A DNA stretch of 64,000 nucleotides from Paraburkholderia tuberum STM678 (lineage in GTDB: Bacteria > Pseudomonadota > Gammaproteobacteria > Burkholderiales > Burkholderiaceae). The notes beneath the pieces were generated by a model that had not been told where the DNA came from, made no database searches, and saw nothing but the letters and a program-made list of their open reading frames with translations. The number at the start of each line of letters is the position of its first letter. Positions within the stretch are counted from its first letter, which is position 1. The DNA lies in assembly GCF_902833905.1 (NCBI RefSeq), contig NZ_CADFGP010000030.1:36856-100855 (forward strand), in the 5' to 3' direction. Of the stretch, positions 1-8,212 are shown one piece after another. The position numbers and the translations under genes were made by a program.

Positions 1-742
1 CGCGGCCGCCCGACAGGTCGAATACCGAGCCGGTGCTGAACGCGCAGTCTTCGGAAGACAGCCACAGGATCAGCGACGCCGCTTCTTCCGGCAGCAGGAA
101 ACGGTTCATCGGAATCTTCGACAGCATGTAGTCGATGTGCTGCTGCGACATCGAATCGAAGATTTCGGTCTTGGCCGCGGCCGGCGTGACCGCATTGACG
201 AGGATGTTTCTGGTCGCGAGTTCCTTGCCGAGCGACTTGGTGAGCCCGATCAACCCCGCTTTCGATGCGCTGTAGTGCGAAGCATTCGGATTGCCCTCCT
301 TTCCGGCCACCGACGCGATATTGACGATGCGGCCGTAGCCCTGCTTCAGCATCTGCGGCACGACCGCGCGGCAGGTCAGGTACGGGCCGATCAGATTCAC
401 GTCGATCACGCGGCGCCACATGTCGGGCGCAAGCTCCCAGGTCGTGCCGTTGCCGCCGGTGATGCCCGCGCAGTTGATCAGCACGTCGATCGAGCCGTGC
501 CCGGCGACCGTTTGCGCGGTGGCCTGCTGAACCGCGGCGTCGTCGGTCAGCTCGACCGTGATGGCGCTGACCTTGCCGAGTTCGCTCAGCTCGCGCTGGC
601 TGCGCGCGAGCCGTTCGCTATCGACGTCCCACAACGCGACCGACGCGCCCGAGCGCAACGCCCGCTGCGCGACCGCGTAGCCGATGCCACGCGCGCCGCC
701 GGTGATGACGACCGTGCGCCCCTCCAGATCGATCCGATTCAT
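1..742 (-). CDS. SDR family oxidoreductase (partial, 3' end off window)
   Basis: Short-chain dehydrogenase/reductase of the 3-oxoacyl-ACP reductase / acetoacetyl-CoA reductase type, expected to reduce or oxidise a hydroxyl/keto substrate with NAD(P). The protein starts MNRIDLEGRTVVITGGARGIG, giving the TGxxxGxG dinucleotide site at residues 14-21. The NCAG motif lies near residue 90, and the catalytic Ser144, Tyr157 and Lys161 (SHYSASK) are all present. About 247 codons are visible against a usual length near 250, so only a few C-terminal residues are missing. The start is the ATG at 740-742. A palindrome lies about 45 bp upstream. The substrate cannot be told from the sequence. Confidence 0.9.
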   Translation of the reverse strand, partial: MNRIDLEGRTVVITGGARGIGYAVAQRALRSGASVALWDVDSERLARSQRELSELGKVSAITVELTDDAAVQQATAQTVAGHGSIDVLINCAGITGGNGTTWELAPDMWRRVIDVNLIGPYLTCRAVVPQMLKQGYGRIVNIASVAGKEGNPNASHYSASKAGLIGLTKSLGKELATRNILVNAVTPAAAKTEIFDSMSQQHIDYMLSKIPMNRFLLPEEAASLILWLSSEDCAFSTGSVFDLSGGR

Positions 743-787
743 TGCTGTGCTCCTGTAGGCCGCCGTGCGGCGTGCCATCGAGTTGTT

Positions 788-810
788 GTATATCGCTGCG
801 GTCAATATAC
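788..810. promoter_or_regulatory. inverted repeat GTATAT-N11-ATATAC upstream of the SDR gene
   Basis: A perfect 6-bp inverted repeat (788-793 and 805-810) with an 11-bp spacer lies 46 bp upstream of the SDR start. The geometry fits a dimeric regulator, including the T-N11-A sites of LysR-type proteins. No regulator gene is visible next to it; one may lie left of the window. Function is inferred only. Confidence 0.35.
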
Positions 811-904
811 GGGCGGTGCGATGCGCCAACAATTCGACTATTGGAGGGGGCGATAGCAAAAGTGGATCGGCAGCGGGAGCGAGCGCTAAAGGGAAGCGAA
901 GCGG

Positions 905-1138
905 CTAATCATCGGCAGCGACGAAAAGCATCGAGACATACAGAATGGTCGACACGACGATGATGCCGACGCCGAGCAGCACCTTGGTCTGGTCGAAGTT
1001 GATCCCGCCGATGAGCGCTATGCCGATCCCGAACACCGACGATAACGTGCCGAGCGCCGCGAGGCCCACGTGTATCTTGCTGCGGACCAGCCGTTTGCGC
1101 TCCGATTCGGCAGTGGTTTCCGTTTCGCTCTGTTCCAT
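905..1138 (-). CDS. small two-helix membrane protein, hypothetical
   Basis: A 77-residue protein beginning MEQSETETTAES, chosen because AAGGAGCGGG stands directly before this ATG; an in-frame start 23 codons upstream lacks such a site. A charged N-terminal segment of about 20 residues is followed by two hydrophobic helices (roughly residues 24-45 and 52-74) with a short loop between them, ending AADD. It is probably an inner-membrane protein. I do not recognise the family and see no functional motif. It stands alone between the SDR gene and a periplasmic protein gene on the same strand. Confidence 0.6.
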   Translation of the reverse strand: MEQSETETTAESERKRLVRSKIHVGLAALGTLSSVFGIGIALIGGINFDQTKVLLGVGIIVVSTILYVSMLFVAADD

Positions 1139-1285
1139 TCCCCGCTCCTTCGCGCGCGACGCGATGACCATCGTGAAACCTGAGCCGCAATGGCCGGCGC
1201 GCGACATCGAACCGCCAGTTGCGGTTCTACGCCGTGCAATCTCTATACGCTTCAGCGTAGTTTATTTAAGCCTTCTCGATCGCCG

Positions 1286-1903
1286 TTATTTGACGTCCGC
1301 GCCATTGCGCGACACCGACGCCGCGATGGCCGAGACGAACACCGCGCGCACCGAATCGCCGACCTTCAGTTTCTCGAGCGCAATGTCCGGCGCCACGTCG
1401 AGCGTTTCCGTGCGCGACGGCCCGCGCAGCGTGATCGTGCGCTTCTTGCGATCGATCTTGCGCACCGTCGCGACGACCTCGATGCGCCGCGCCGATGCAA
1501 CGACACCGTTGGCCGCGGGCTGCGTGACTTCGGTATCGATGCGCTGGCGGATTCCGTTCGGCGCGAGCTTGTCGACGCCGACCAGCACCGCCTTCTTGTA
1601 CGCAATCGTCACGACGTCGCCGACATGCAGCTTGCTGACGTCGGCGGCTTGCGGATTCACGTCGAAAGTTTCCTCGCCGCCTTGCGGGCCGCGCAGCGTC
1701 ACGCTGTTCGTCGCGGGATCGATCGCGACGACGCGCGCCTGAACGTGCAGCAGCGCGGCGGCGCCAATTGCCCGCTGTTCCGGCGCGGACGCGGCCGCGT
1801 TGTCCTGTGCCAGCGCAGGACCCGCCGCGGCGACGCAAACCACCAACGCAACCGCGATCGCCTTCACCTGCATGAGCCCGGAGTCCGTTGAATTACAAGC
1901 CAT
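1286..1903 (-). CDS. exported protein with two copies of a small beta-rich domain
   Basis: A 205-residue protein with an export signal (hydrophobic stretch AIAVALVVCVAAAGPALAQ, likely cleavage after ALA-Q near residue 32). The mature part contains two related halves: VVAIDPATNSVTLRGPQG... with KLHVGDVV, and VRKIDRKKRTITLRGPS... with KLKVGDSV. Each half looks like a small beta-barrel that ends in a GD turn. AAAAGGAG precedes the ATG by six bases, supporting this start. A second in-frame Met at residue 11 could also serve. The function is unknown; the fold suggests a periplasmic ligand- or metal-binding role, which is a guess. Confidence 0.7.
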   Translation of the reverse strand: MACNSTDSGLMQVKAIAVALVVCVAAAGPALAQDNAAASAPEQRAIGAAALLHVQARVVAIDPATNSVTLRGPQGGEETFDVNPQAADVSKLHVGDVVTIAYKKAVLVGVDKLAPNGIRQRIDTEVTQPAANGVVASARRIEVVATVRKIDRKKRTITLRGPSRTETLDVAPDIALEKLKVGDSVRAVFVSAIAASVSRNGADVK

Positions 1904-2843
1904 GAAATGCTCCTTTTGATTGCGTCGATGTTACGGCAAATGTTTTGTCGCAGATCGCGTACTACGCTTAGCACCGGCAGTGCAGTCGCTTCGAATAAAA
2001 AGAAAAACGGACTATTAATCGCTTTTATCGGACGGGGTTACGCTTTCTGAAACCAATGGCGGTTCCTTTCTAATGCGTCGATTTGTCCCGGAGAGCTGAT
2101 CGCGAAAAGCGCGTGCTTCTCCATGCGATGCAATCGGTATGCGGAGTCGTGGCGGATGAGCGTGCGCAAGGAGCCGCGCGGCTTTGCACATGCGTTCCCA
2201 CGAGCGTCAGCGCAGGGGTAGAGAGCTAGCCATAACATATTCCTCGCAACGAGATGGACTACCGGGCGACCCAACGTGAGCGGGTCCGGAAATTGCCGAA
2301 CGTTATGACTATTTCAAACGGTTTCGGGGATGCTAGCAAACGCGCAAAGGAATGGCAAGGCAAGTGGCTGCGCATCGCCATTCCCGATTAATCGGGTTTG
2401 CCGCGTCAAATCTTTTATGACGGTGGGCGATTCATTTGCCATAAAAATATGATCGCTGCAATTCGCTGAGCTCAGATGCCCGGCGACGCCGTCCTCGCTC
2501 TGACTCTGTCCGGTTGCCTGACAACCGTCGAATCGGCGCATTCGATATGCATTGAAAAGCGGTGGGCGCGCGGCAGATCGGCAATCGCCGAACGACTCCG
2601 CACAAACCCTTAATGGATGATACTGAAGCGATTACGCATCGCTGCGCGACAATACAAAAAATTGTCGTCAATCATTGGAATACTGCGAACACGGGTTATT
2701 GATCGAGCGAATTTTGCCGTCAAGGCAACGAAAAAGACGTTTGAGCCGATGGCCACGGTCATGTGGGCATCACAGGCACAGCGTTTGCTGAAGTTCGCGT
2801 CACCGTCTAACGCACACACATTGTTTATCGAAGGACACCACAC
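1904..2843. other. long intergenic stretch, AT-richer than its surroundings
   Basis: No convincing gene was found in these 940 bp; the open frames lack good ribosome sites and family signals. The stretch is visibly richer in A+T than its flanks, especially around 1975-2040 and 2620-2720. A perfect palindrome, CGACAAT-acaaaaa-ATTGTCG, lies at 2647-2667 and could be an operator or a short hairpin. The stretch may carry promoters for the genes on either side or be the remains of transferred DNA. Confidence 0.4.
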
Positions 2844-3119
2844 ATGGTCACGACTCGCCCCTGCACCGCCGCCTGCGTCATCGACGGCCTCCTCGTCACG
2901 CTGACGTTCTATCCGGACAACGGCGTGTTGCGTATTGCCGATTCGTCCGGCGCCTGTCTAAGAGAAACGCGCTGGCATGGGTCATGGCGCGCTCTGCTCG
3001 AGGAGTTCCGCGGCTACTACGAAGCGGCGGAGAACGACGCGGCGCGCGGCGTCGACGATATCGTCGCTCGCCTCGGCGAGCGCTGCGCTGATGCCCAGCG
3101 GGAATTGGCATCCGCGTGA
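2844..3119 (+). CDS. hypothetical protein, 91 aa
   Basis: A 91-residue soluble protein starting MVTTRPCTAACVIDGLLVTL, with a C-terminal half that looks helical and acidic (ALLEEFRGYYEAAENDAARG). The ATG follows GAAGGACACCACAC, a modest ribosome site. Codon use is typical of the region (G/C third positions), which supports coding. I do not recognise the family. It is followed by a convergent small secreted protein gene. Confidence 0.5.
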   Translation: MVTTRPCTAACVIDGLLVTLTFYPDNGVLRIADSSGACLRETRWHGSWRALLEEFRGYYEAAENDAARGVDDIVARLGERCADAQRELASA

Positions 3120-3237
3120 AATGGCATGCGCTTGCGATCAAGCGCGTGAAAGGCGGCGGCGGCAGCGCTCGGCACCTGTTCGTTGCCTCGCGATCCGGGG
3201 TCGTTCCTGGCGCCCCGCTGCCGCTCGCGAACTCTGG

Positions 3238-3546
3238 TCATTGACCGAAATAAGTCTTGCACTCCGTGCTGAACGAGCATGACTGGCTGCGCCGGCCTCC
3301 CGCTTGCGACTCGCCCGCCGGAACACCACCATACGACGCGTTGCGTATGCCCTGCTCACGCGGGTCCCAGTTCTGACCGAACGACATGTCGGTCGTCGCC
3401 TGCGCCGATTCGTCCGCATCGTGCTCCATCATCGCGCGACCCGACACGGCGTGCTCCGCCTGGCCGCTCAACTCCTCGGCGATGGCCGTTCTCGGCGCGA
3501 GAAACAGAACGGCGGTCGCGGCAATCATCAATATACGTACTCTCAT
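3238..3546 (-). CDS. small secreted protein, hypothetical
   Basis: A 102-residue protein from the ATG at 3546. It opens MRVRILMIAATAVLFLAPRTAIAEE, a clear Sec signal peptide with likely cleavage after AIA. A longer in-frame start at 3591 would put 15 extra residues before the signal and is less likely. The mature part is hydrophilic and ends with SCSFSTECKTYFGQ, holding two cysteines that could form a disulphide. Function unknown; probably periplasmic or secreted. Confidence 0.55.
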   Translation of the reverse strand: MRVRILMIAATAVLFLAPRTAIAEELSGQAEHAVSGRAMMEHDADESAQATTDMSFGQNWDPREQGIRNASYGGVPAGESQAGGRRSQSCSFSTECKTYFGQ

Positions 3547-4333
3547 TTCCGGACTCCTCGAATCCGGCGCAGCAGTGTTCGTCCTCCACAAGAATTGATC
3601 CGCGAACAGCCAACCTGCCCAATCGGGCCGAGGAACGGAGCGATGCCAATGCGCTACTGCTGCGACGGGTCACCGAACTAAACAGATGAAGAATTACCGC
3701 GCTTGCAACCGATACTCGACGCGTTCCCGAGCGTCGGCGGAATCGGCGCGCACAAGGCGGCTGTAAGTCTGCATTCGCAGCTTGTCGTCCTTCTTTTATA
3801 GTTCGCGCACCCCGGAATTCAATCCAGGAGCATCCAGCAGTGTCGCCAATCGTCCACACCGTTCGATAAACCGCATTCACCGACAAATTCAACGTGAACT
3901 AAGCGTGCTTTGCTCGCGCATTGCGCTATCATGTTGCTACAACGCACAAAAAGCGAACCCGCACATCGACGAAAGTCCGGTGAAAGACGGACAGCGTGGA
4001 ATGACTCCATCCATTCGCAATCATTGCATCGAGACACAGAGTTTTTCATAGCGAACGTCAGGCTTACCGGCCTCGTTCGTCGCGTTGCGACATGCTGAAA
4101 TATTTGCTGATCGAGACTCTCGGTTCGAGGGTCGGTTGTTCCAGCGGCCGTCTTTGTCCGAGGCCGTATTGCAATTCAGGGAGCAACGTTTTTTAACCCG
4201 GCACATGGCATTTCCGTCAATCGACAACCCCACCGCGGGGCGGCCCCATTCAGTGGGGCTCGACGCTTCGCAGCTTTTTCCCCGCAATCTGTCTTCGACA
4301 GCACGCTGCACGTTTTAGAAGGACGAATATCCT
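3547..4333. other. intergenic stretch upstream of the H-NS-like gene
   Basis: No gene is supported in these 787 bp. It contains a 5-bp hairpin GTCCG...CGGAC near 3975-3995. Two G/C-rich inverted repeats stand in the leader of the next gene: CCCC...GGGG at 4228-4240 and GCCCCA-ttcag-TGGGGC at 4243-4259. The second repeat is a clean 6-bp stem about 75 bases before the start codon. These could be leader hairpins of the H-NS-like mRNA or a terminator without a U run. Confidence 0.35.
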
Positions 4334-4660
4334 ATGGACGAAAGGAAGCGAGATAGCATGATTGCCTATCTCCGCCATCGTATGGAAGAGTTTGGTATCA
4401 GACCAGAAGACCTTGCCGCAGCGCTGGCGACCGAGTCATTGGCCAAAAAGGCTGAGCGCTATCGCAATGCGACCGGAGACAGCTGGGACGGCAATGGCGA
4501 AATGCCGCAATGGTTGAAGCAGGCTATTAGTGCCGGCCAGAGCATTGAGCATTTCGAATTGGCCACAAAACCGGCGCCCGCGCCCCAACCGAAAAAACAG
4601 GTGGACTGGTCGAATGACCCGTTCGCCGGCACGCGGCTCGGGCGCCCGAATAACCGCTAG
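4334..4660 (+). CDS. H-NS family nucleoid-associated protein
   Basis: A 108-residue protein with a short helical N-terminus (about residues 1-40, MDERKRDSMIAYLRHRMEEF...) and an H-NS-type DNA-binding C-terminal domain. The domain signature is YRNATGDSWDGNGEMPQWL followed by a G-S-E-F pattern (about residues 43-77). Proteins of this type bind curved AT-rich DNA and silence acquired genes. The helical N-terminal part is shorter than in E. coli H-NS, as in many Burkholderia versions, and the Pro/Ala-rich tail is variable. The gene is single, with hairpins in its leader. It faces the convergent phosphatase-like gene and overlaps its end by 4 bp. Confidence 0.8.
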   Translation: MDERKRDSMIAYLRHRMEEFGIRPEDLAAALATESLAKKAERYRNATGDSWDGNGEMPQWLKQAISAGQSIEHFELATKPAPAPQPKKQVDWSNDPFAGTRLGRPNNR

Positions 4661-5277
4661 GTGCAGGCCGCCGCGCTCGAAGGCGCGGGCACAATGGCTG
4701 CGGCTTCGAAACGAACCGCCGTGCCACGCACCGGTTTTGCGCCACCGCTTGCCACATTGACGGCATTCACCGTATTCCCCGCATTGGCGGCATTCGCCGC
4801 ATCGACGAGATTCGCGTGATTCGAGGCAGGCTGCGCATATTGCGGCAGCTCGATAAGCGCGCTGACCTGCCGGACGATCTGCCAGAAGGTCTTGTCGAAA
4901 AGACAGGCCTGCTCGTCAGCGGACCCGTGGCCGCCCACGAGCGGATCGGTAATGGTCCAATAGACGAACGCCGGTGCGCCGGGAAATACCGGCGCGTGCA
5001 GTCCGCCGACGAATTCGTCGAGCGCGATCACGATGTCCATGCGCGGCGCCCATTCGCCGGTGAATTCGAGCCAGCTTTTAGGGCTCAGCACCGCGCGCCC
5101 GGAAATGCCGGGCCGCAATTGCGCGACCGCGAGTGGATGAAGGCGCGCGGCCGGTTCAGGGCCCGCGCTGAACGCGTCGAACCGGTGCCCCGCCAGTTCG
5201 CGCAGTAAAGCTTCGGCAATGATGCTGCGGATCGAATTATCGCGGCAGAGAAACAACACCTTATATTTTCTGGACAC
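4657..5277 (-). CDS. low-molecular-weight phosphatase / ArsC-like protein with a C-terminal tripeptide repeat
   Basis: A 206-residue protein read from GTG at 5277 (VSRKYKVLFLCRDNSIRS). The P-loop CX5R (CRDNSIR, residues 10-16) and the late Asp-Pro of WTITDP match the LMW protein-tyrosine phosphatase / thioredoxin-type arsenate reductase fold. Up to about residue 145 it has normal family length. It then carries an extra tail of about 60 residues whose first part is a repeat of Asn-x-Ala/Val (residues about 151-174). The open frame extends 61 codons further upstream, but that segment lacks family similarity. No arsenic genes lie nearby, so arsenate reduction is not supported by context; a phosphatase role is equally possible. 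Confidence 0.7.
   Translation of the reverse strand: MSRKYKVLFLCRDNSIRSIIAEALLRELAGHRFDAFSAGPEPAARLHPLAVAQLRPGISGRAVLSPKSWLEFTGEWAPRMDIVIALDEFVGGLHAPVFPGAPAFVYWTITDPLVGGHGSADEQACLFDKTFWQIVRQVSALIELPQYAQPASNHANLVDAANAANAGNTVNAVNVASGGAKPVRGTAVRFEAAAIVPAPSSAAACT
4755..4826. repeat. 9-bp degenerate tandem repeat, 8 units, inside the phosphatase-like gene
   Basis: Eight consecutive 9-bp units of the form CATTSRCSG (for example CATTGACGG, CATTCACCG, CATTGGCGG, CATTCGCCG) run without interruption. On the coding strand they give the tripeptide N-x-A/V/G eight times (one Asp replaces Asn). The unit length is a multiple of three, so copy-number changes would keep the reading frame. Confidence 0.8.
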
Positions 5278-5559
5278 GCTTACCCCGTACCGATGTTTTT
5301 TATTGGCCTCTGGGCGGAATTGTGCCGCTCCAGTCTTGCGCCCCCGTGACACAACGGCGTCTTTATTATTTGCGCCTCGGGATTCGCACCAGGTATCTCG
5401 ACTCACGGGCACAGAGCACAACTTTGCGAACGATCGGCAGTGTACCAGTGTCCGGCCCACTGTTTCAGCACCCTGTCAATATTTGCCAGATCAACCGACG
5501 CTGCCGCCGGCCCGCCGGTCCGGCACGATGGGCCTGGCCCGGTCGCCGTCGGCGGCGGG

Positions 5560-6273
5560 TCAGAACTTCAGGCTGTTGAGGAACTGAAACCACAGGTTGC
5601 CGAGCGCGCCGGCCGGATGCATGTCGCTGACGGTTTCGTCGCGCTTCGCATGGTTCTCGCGTCTGGAAGGCTGCGTGTCGTGAGGGGCGGTTTGCGAGGC
5701 CGCGCCGGTGTCTTGCGCGCGGTCCGCCAGTTCGGGCTCGGACGCCTCGGCTTGCGCCGCTTGCGCGCTCTTCGCGGTCTTTCCCGCGCGCTGGGCGTTT
5801 TGCGCGGCGTCCGCCTCGTCGCGGCGCGCGGCCTGCAACGCCGCGACGCTGTCGGCGATCTGCGCGGCGCGCTGCGGTTCGCATTGCCGCCCGAGCAGCA
5901 CGCCGAACAGCACGTCGCGATTGTGGCCCTGGTCGGCGAAGCGGATCGCGATCGACACCATCTCGGCATACGCGGCTTCGTCGGCCGCGCGCGCCGCTGC
6001 CTCGCGCTTCGCCTGCGCGCGTTGCCGACGCGTGTGCTGCGCCTCCCACTCGCGCATCTGCTCGGTGTAGACCGCGTCGTAGACGTTGCGCTGCTCGGCA
6101 TCGGACAGGATCGCGTACGCGTCCTTGATTTCCTGGAACGCCGCGCGCGCCACGTCCTCGGCACCGTGGTTGCGGTCCGGATGCCACTTCATCGCGGCTT
6201 TCCGGTAGGCCCGCTTGATTTCGTCGTCGGTGGCGTGCGCGGGCACGCCGAGCGTCTCATACAGGGTTGCCAT
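5560..6273 (-). CDS. J-domain (DnaJ-like) protein
   Basis: A 237-residue protein from the ATG at 6273 (MATLYETLGVPAHATDDEIK). The J domain occupies residues 1-70, with the invariant HPD in KWHPDRN, and should stimulate an Hsp70 ATPase. It has no glycine/phenylalanine region and no zinc-finger repeats, so it is a type III J-protein and not DnaJ itself. The rest is charged and Ala/Gln/Glu-rich, probably helical. A possible upstream start at 6309 would add 12 residues that do not belong to the J domain. The client is unknown. Confidence 0.85.
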   Translation of the reverse strand: MATLYETLGVPAHATDDEIKRAYRKAAMKWHPDRNHGAEDVARAAFQEIKDAYAILSDAEQRNVYDAVYTEQMREWEAQHTRRQRAQAKREAAARAADEAAYAEMVSIAIRFADQGHNRDVLFGVLLGRQCEPQRAAQIADSVAALQAARRDEADAAQNAQRAGKTAKSAQAAQAEASEPELADRAQDTGAASQTAPHDTQPSRRENHAKRDETVSDMHPAGALGNLWFQFLNSLKF

Positions 6274-6767
6274 GCTGGACTCGATCTCGCGAAAAATCAC
6301 TGCGGGCATCGTAGCATGCTAAAAGCGGCGTCATCGTGACCCGGCCTCGACGCAAGCACGCGCATGCCGGCATTGCCGCGATGGCACGGCGGCAGATCGT
6401 TCTCCAACGGCCCACGAAAAAAAGGCCCCACCACTTGCGTAGCGAGACCGAGTCCCATGTCTAAGGAGACGTCATGGAGGAGACGAGCCCATCTTATCGT
6501 CAGACCCGCACGCGCCCAACCAACGGTTCGCCATATGCTTATCGGCCGCGCGCTCACGTGCATTGCAAAGCGGCTCGGCGACCTGCTCATGCATGGTTAT
6601 ATCGTTAGAACAAAAAGTCCTTAGCCGCGCGGCGGCCGCTCATTAAGATGACGCTTCAAAGTCCGGTTCGCTCCGGCCGGTCCGTTCGCGGCCATGCACG
6701 TGCGTTGCTAGCGCTGCATGAGTTCCGCATAAACCGCACCGTGAACCGCAATCGAAGGAGCATTTCG
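6274..6767. other. intergenic stretch between the J-protein and FMN reductase genes
   Basis: Apart from the small possible reading frame at 6474-6608, this 494-bp stretch shows no supported gene. It should contain the divergent promoters for the J-protein gene (minus strand) and the reductase gene (plus strand), but no clear -35/-10 pair stands out. Confidence 0.4.
6474..6608 (+). CDS. possible 44-aa small protein with a strong ribosome site
   Basis: An ATG at 6474 is preceded by TAAGGAGACGTC, one of the best Shine-Dalgarno sequences in this part of the window. It opens a 44-codon frame ending in TAG at 6606-6608. The peptide starts MEETSPSYRQTRTRPTNG and is Arg/Pro-rich and hydrophilic. I recognise no family. 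It may be a real small protein or a chance frame; only the ribosome site argues for it. Confidence 0.3.
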   Translation: MEETSPSYRQTRTRPTNGSPYAYRPRAHVHCKAARRPAHAWLYR

Positions 6768-7472
6768 TTGAGCAGATCCGATCATTTCCGCCCGCCGCTC
6801 GTCGTCGGTATTGGCGGTACGACGCGCGCGGCCTCGTCGACCGAGCGCGCGCTCGCCTTCGCGTTGCGCGGCGCCGAAGCCGCGGGCGCCCATACCCGCC
6901 TGTTCGGCGGCACCTTTCTGCATAGCCTGCCACACTATGCGCCAGAACAGCCGGCCCGCACCGACGAACAACTCGAGCTGATCGAGGCGGTGCGTCGAGC
7001 GGACGCGGTGATCATCGCGACACCCGGCTATCACGGCGGCGTGTCCGGGCTCGTGAAAAACGCACTCGACACGCTCGAGGAATTGCGCGCCGATGAGCGC
7101 CCGTATCTGGATGGCCGCGCGGTGGGCTGCATCGTCACCGCCTACGGCTGGCAGGCGGCGGGGTCCGTGCTGACGTCGCTTCGCTCGATCGTGCATGCAC
7201 TGCGTGGCTGGCCGACGCCATTCGGTGCCGGCATCAACACGCTGGAGACGCGCTTCGATAGCGCGGACAGCTGCTCCGATCCGAAGGTGATCGAGCAACT
7301 CGCGACCGTCGGCCAGCAGGCCGCGCAGTTCGCGCTCGCGTTCAACGCACAGCGTGCGCACGGCACGCCCGCCGCGTCGAGCCATGCGACTGCGAGCCTG
7401 GCCGGCGCACCGAGCCCCGCCACCTCCATCGCCGCTGACGGTCGTCCCGCGCGCGTCCTGCACGCGGTCTGA
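6768..7472 (+). CDS. NADPH-dependent FMN reductase family protein
   Basis: A 234-residue flavodoxin-fold protein of the SsuE/ArsH-like FMN reductase group. It has the N-terminal phosphate-binding loop GIGGTTRAASSTERAL (about residues 13-28) and the flavin-contact motif TPGYHGGVSGLVKNALD. I placed the start at TTG 6768 because GAAGGAG lies eight bases before it and the fold begins a few residues later (RPPLVVGIGG). GTG at 6741 is an alternative. The C-terminal 40 residues are Ala/Ser/Pro-rich and probably disordered. No monooxygenase or sulphonate genes are adjacent, so the physiological partner is unknown. Confidence 0.8.
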   Translation: MSRSDHFRPPLVVGIGGTTRAASSTERALAFALRGAEAAGAHTRLFGGTFLHSLPHYAPEQPARTDEQLELIEAVRRADAVIIATPGYHGGVSGLVKNALDTLEELRADERPYLDGRAVGCIVTAYGWQAAGSVLTSLRSIVHALRGWPTPFGAGINTLETRFDSADSCSDPKVIEQLATVGQQAAQFALAFNAQRAHGTPAASSHATASLAGAPSPATSIAADGRPARVLHAV

Positions 7473-7793
7473 ATACTCCCCGGGCACCGTGACGCCGCCG
7501 CAATCGCGCGCGGCGCCACGCTTTGCGCCGAGCGACCGTGCGCCACATAACAGACACCGCGCCTCCACGCGAATAGAGTCACCGGACACAGCGACTTCGA
7601 TCCAATCCGGGCTTCTGATTACCACTGCGGCCCCGCGCTGGTTTGCTTTCGACGAAAGATTGGTTCAACCGCTGCAGAGCGCGCCCTACGCTTGACCTGC
7701 CCGCCGCTTCACTCACCTATGGCAACGACAGGGCCGCGCCGCACGCATTGGTATTCCGCACGACATTCGCGGGCACACAGACAAGTCAAGATC
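7473..7793. other. intergenic, nothing recognised
   Basis: I see no supported gene, hairpin terminator or operator in this 321-bp gap between the FMN reductase gene and the following small gene. Confidence 0.4.
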
Positions 7794-8009
7794 ATGAACT
7801 CACACATCCGCTACAAGGGCTACGAGGTCGAAGCGGCAACGCAACTGCTCCCCAACGGATTATTCGCCGCCAATCTGACGATCGAGCAGCGCGACGAGAA
7901 TACGCGCAAGGCTTATTCGTTCGACGCGCTCGACTACTTCTTCGACGAAGAGCATGCGCTCGCCTACGCGTCGGACTGGGGGCGTATGTGGATCGATAAT
8001 CACCAATAA
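7794..8009 (+). CDS. small conserved-looking cytoplasmic protein, hypothetical
   Basis: A 71-residue protein from the ATG at 7794, MNSHIRYKGYEVEAATQLLP. An in-frame ATG 34 codons upstream adds an unlikely leader. It shows alternating beta/helix character: RYKGYEV, then FAANLTIEQRDENTRKAYSF, then a C-terminal helix with DEEHALAYASDWGRMWIDNH. It resembles the short Burkholderia hypothetical proteins of the CV_2116-type domain, but I hold that lightly. No signal peptide or membrane segment. Function unknown. Confidence 0.6.
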   Translation: MNSHIRYKGYEVEAATQLLPNGLFAANLTIEQRDENTRKAYSFDALDYFFDEEHALAYASDWGRMWIDNHQ

Positions 8010-8212
8010 GGCGATCCCGGAGCGCATCGATGTCGATGACAGCGAGCACGACAAGCGTTGCGCATCGCCCGGCATCGGGTTTCAGGCGGATGTGCCAGAA
8101 TAGGTGAACCCTTGCGTTCGCTGTCTGCCCGCGTGACCTGTCCGCTACTTCGACGGATGCAGTCGAAACTCGCGCCGCCCGCGACGCACCCATCGATACG
8201 GAGACGCCGGTC

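Noticed and set aside
2038..2274. A 78-codon minus-strand frame in the AT-richer intergenic stretch
   Set aside because: No ribosome site or recognisable domain; overlaps a region with several equally weak frames.
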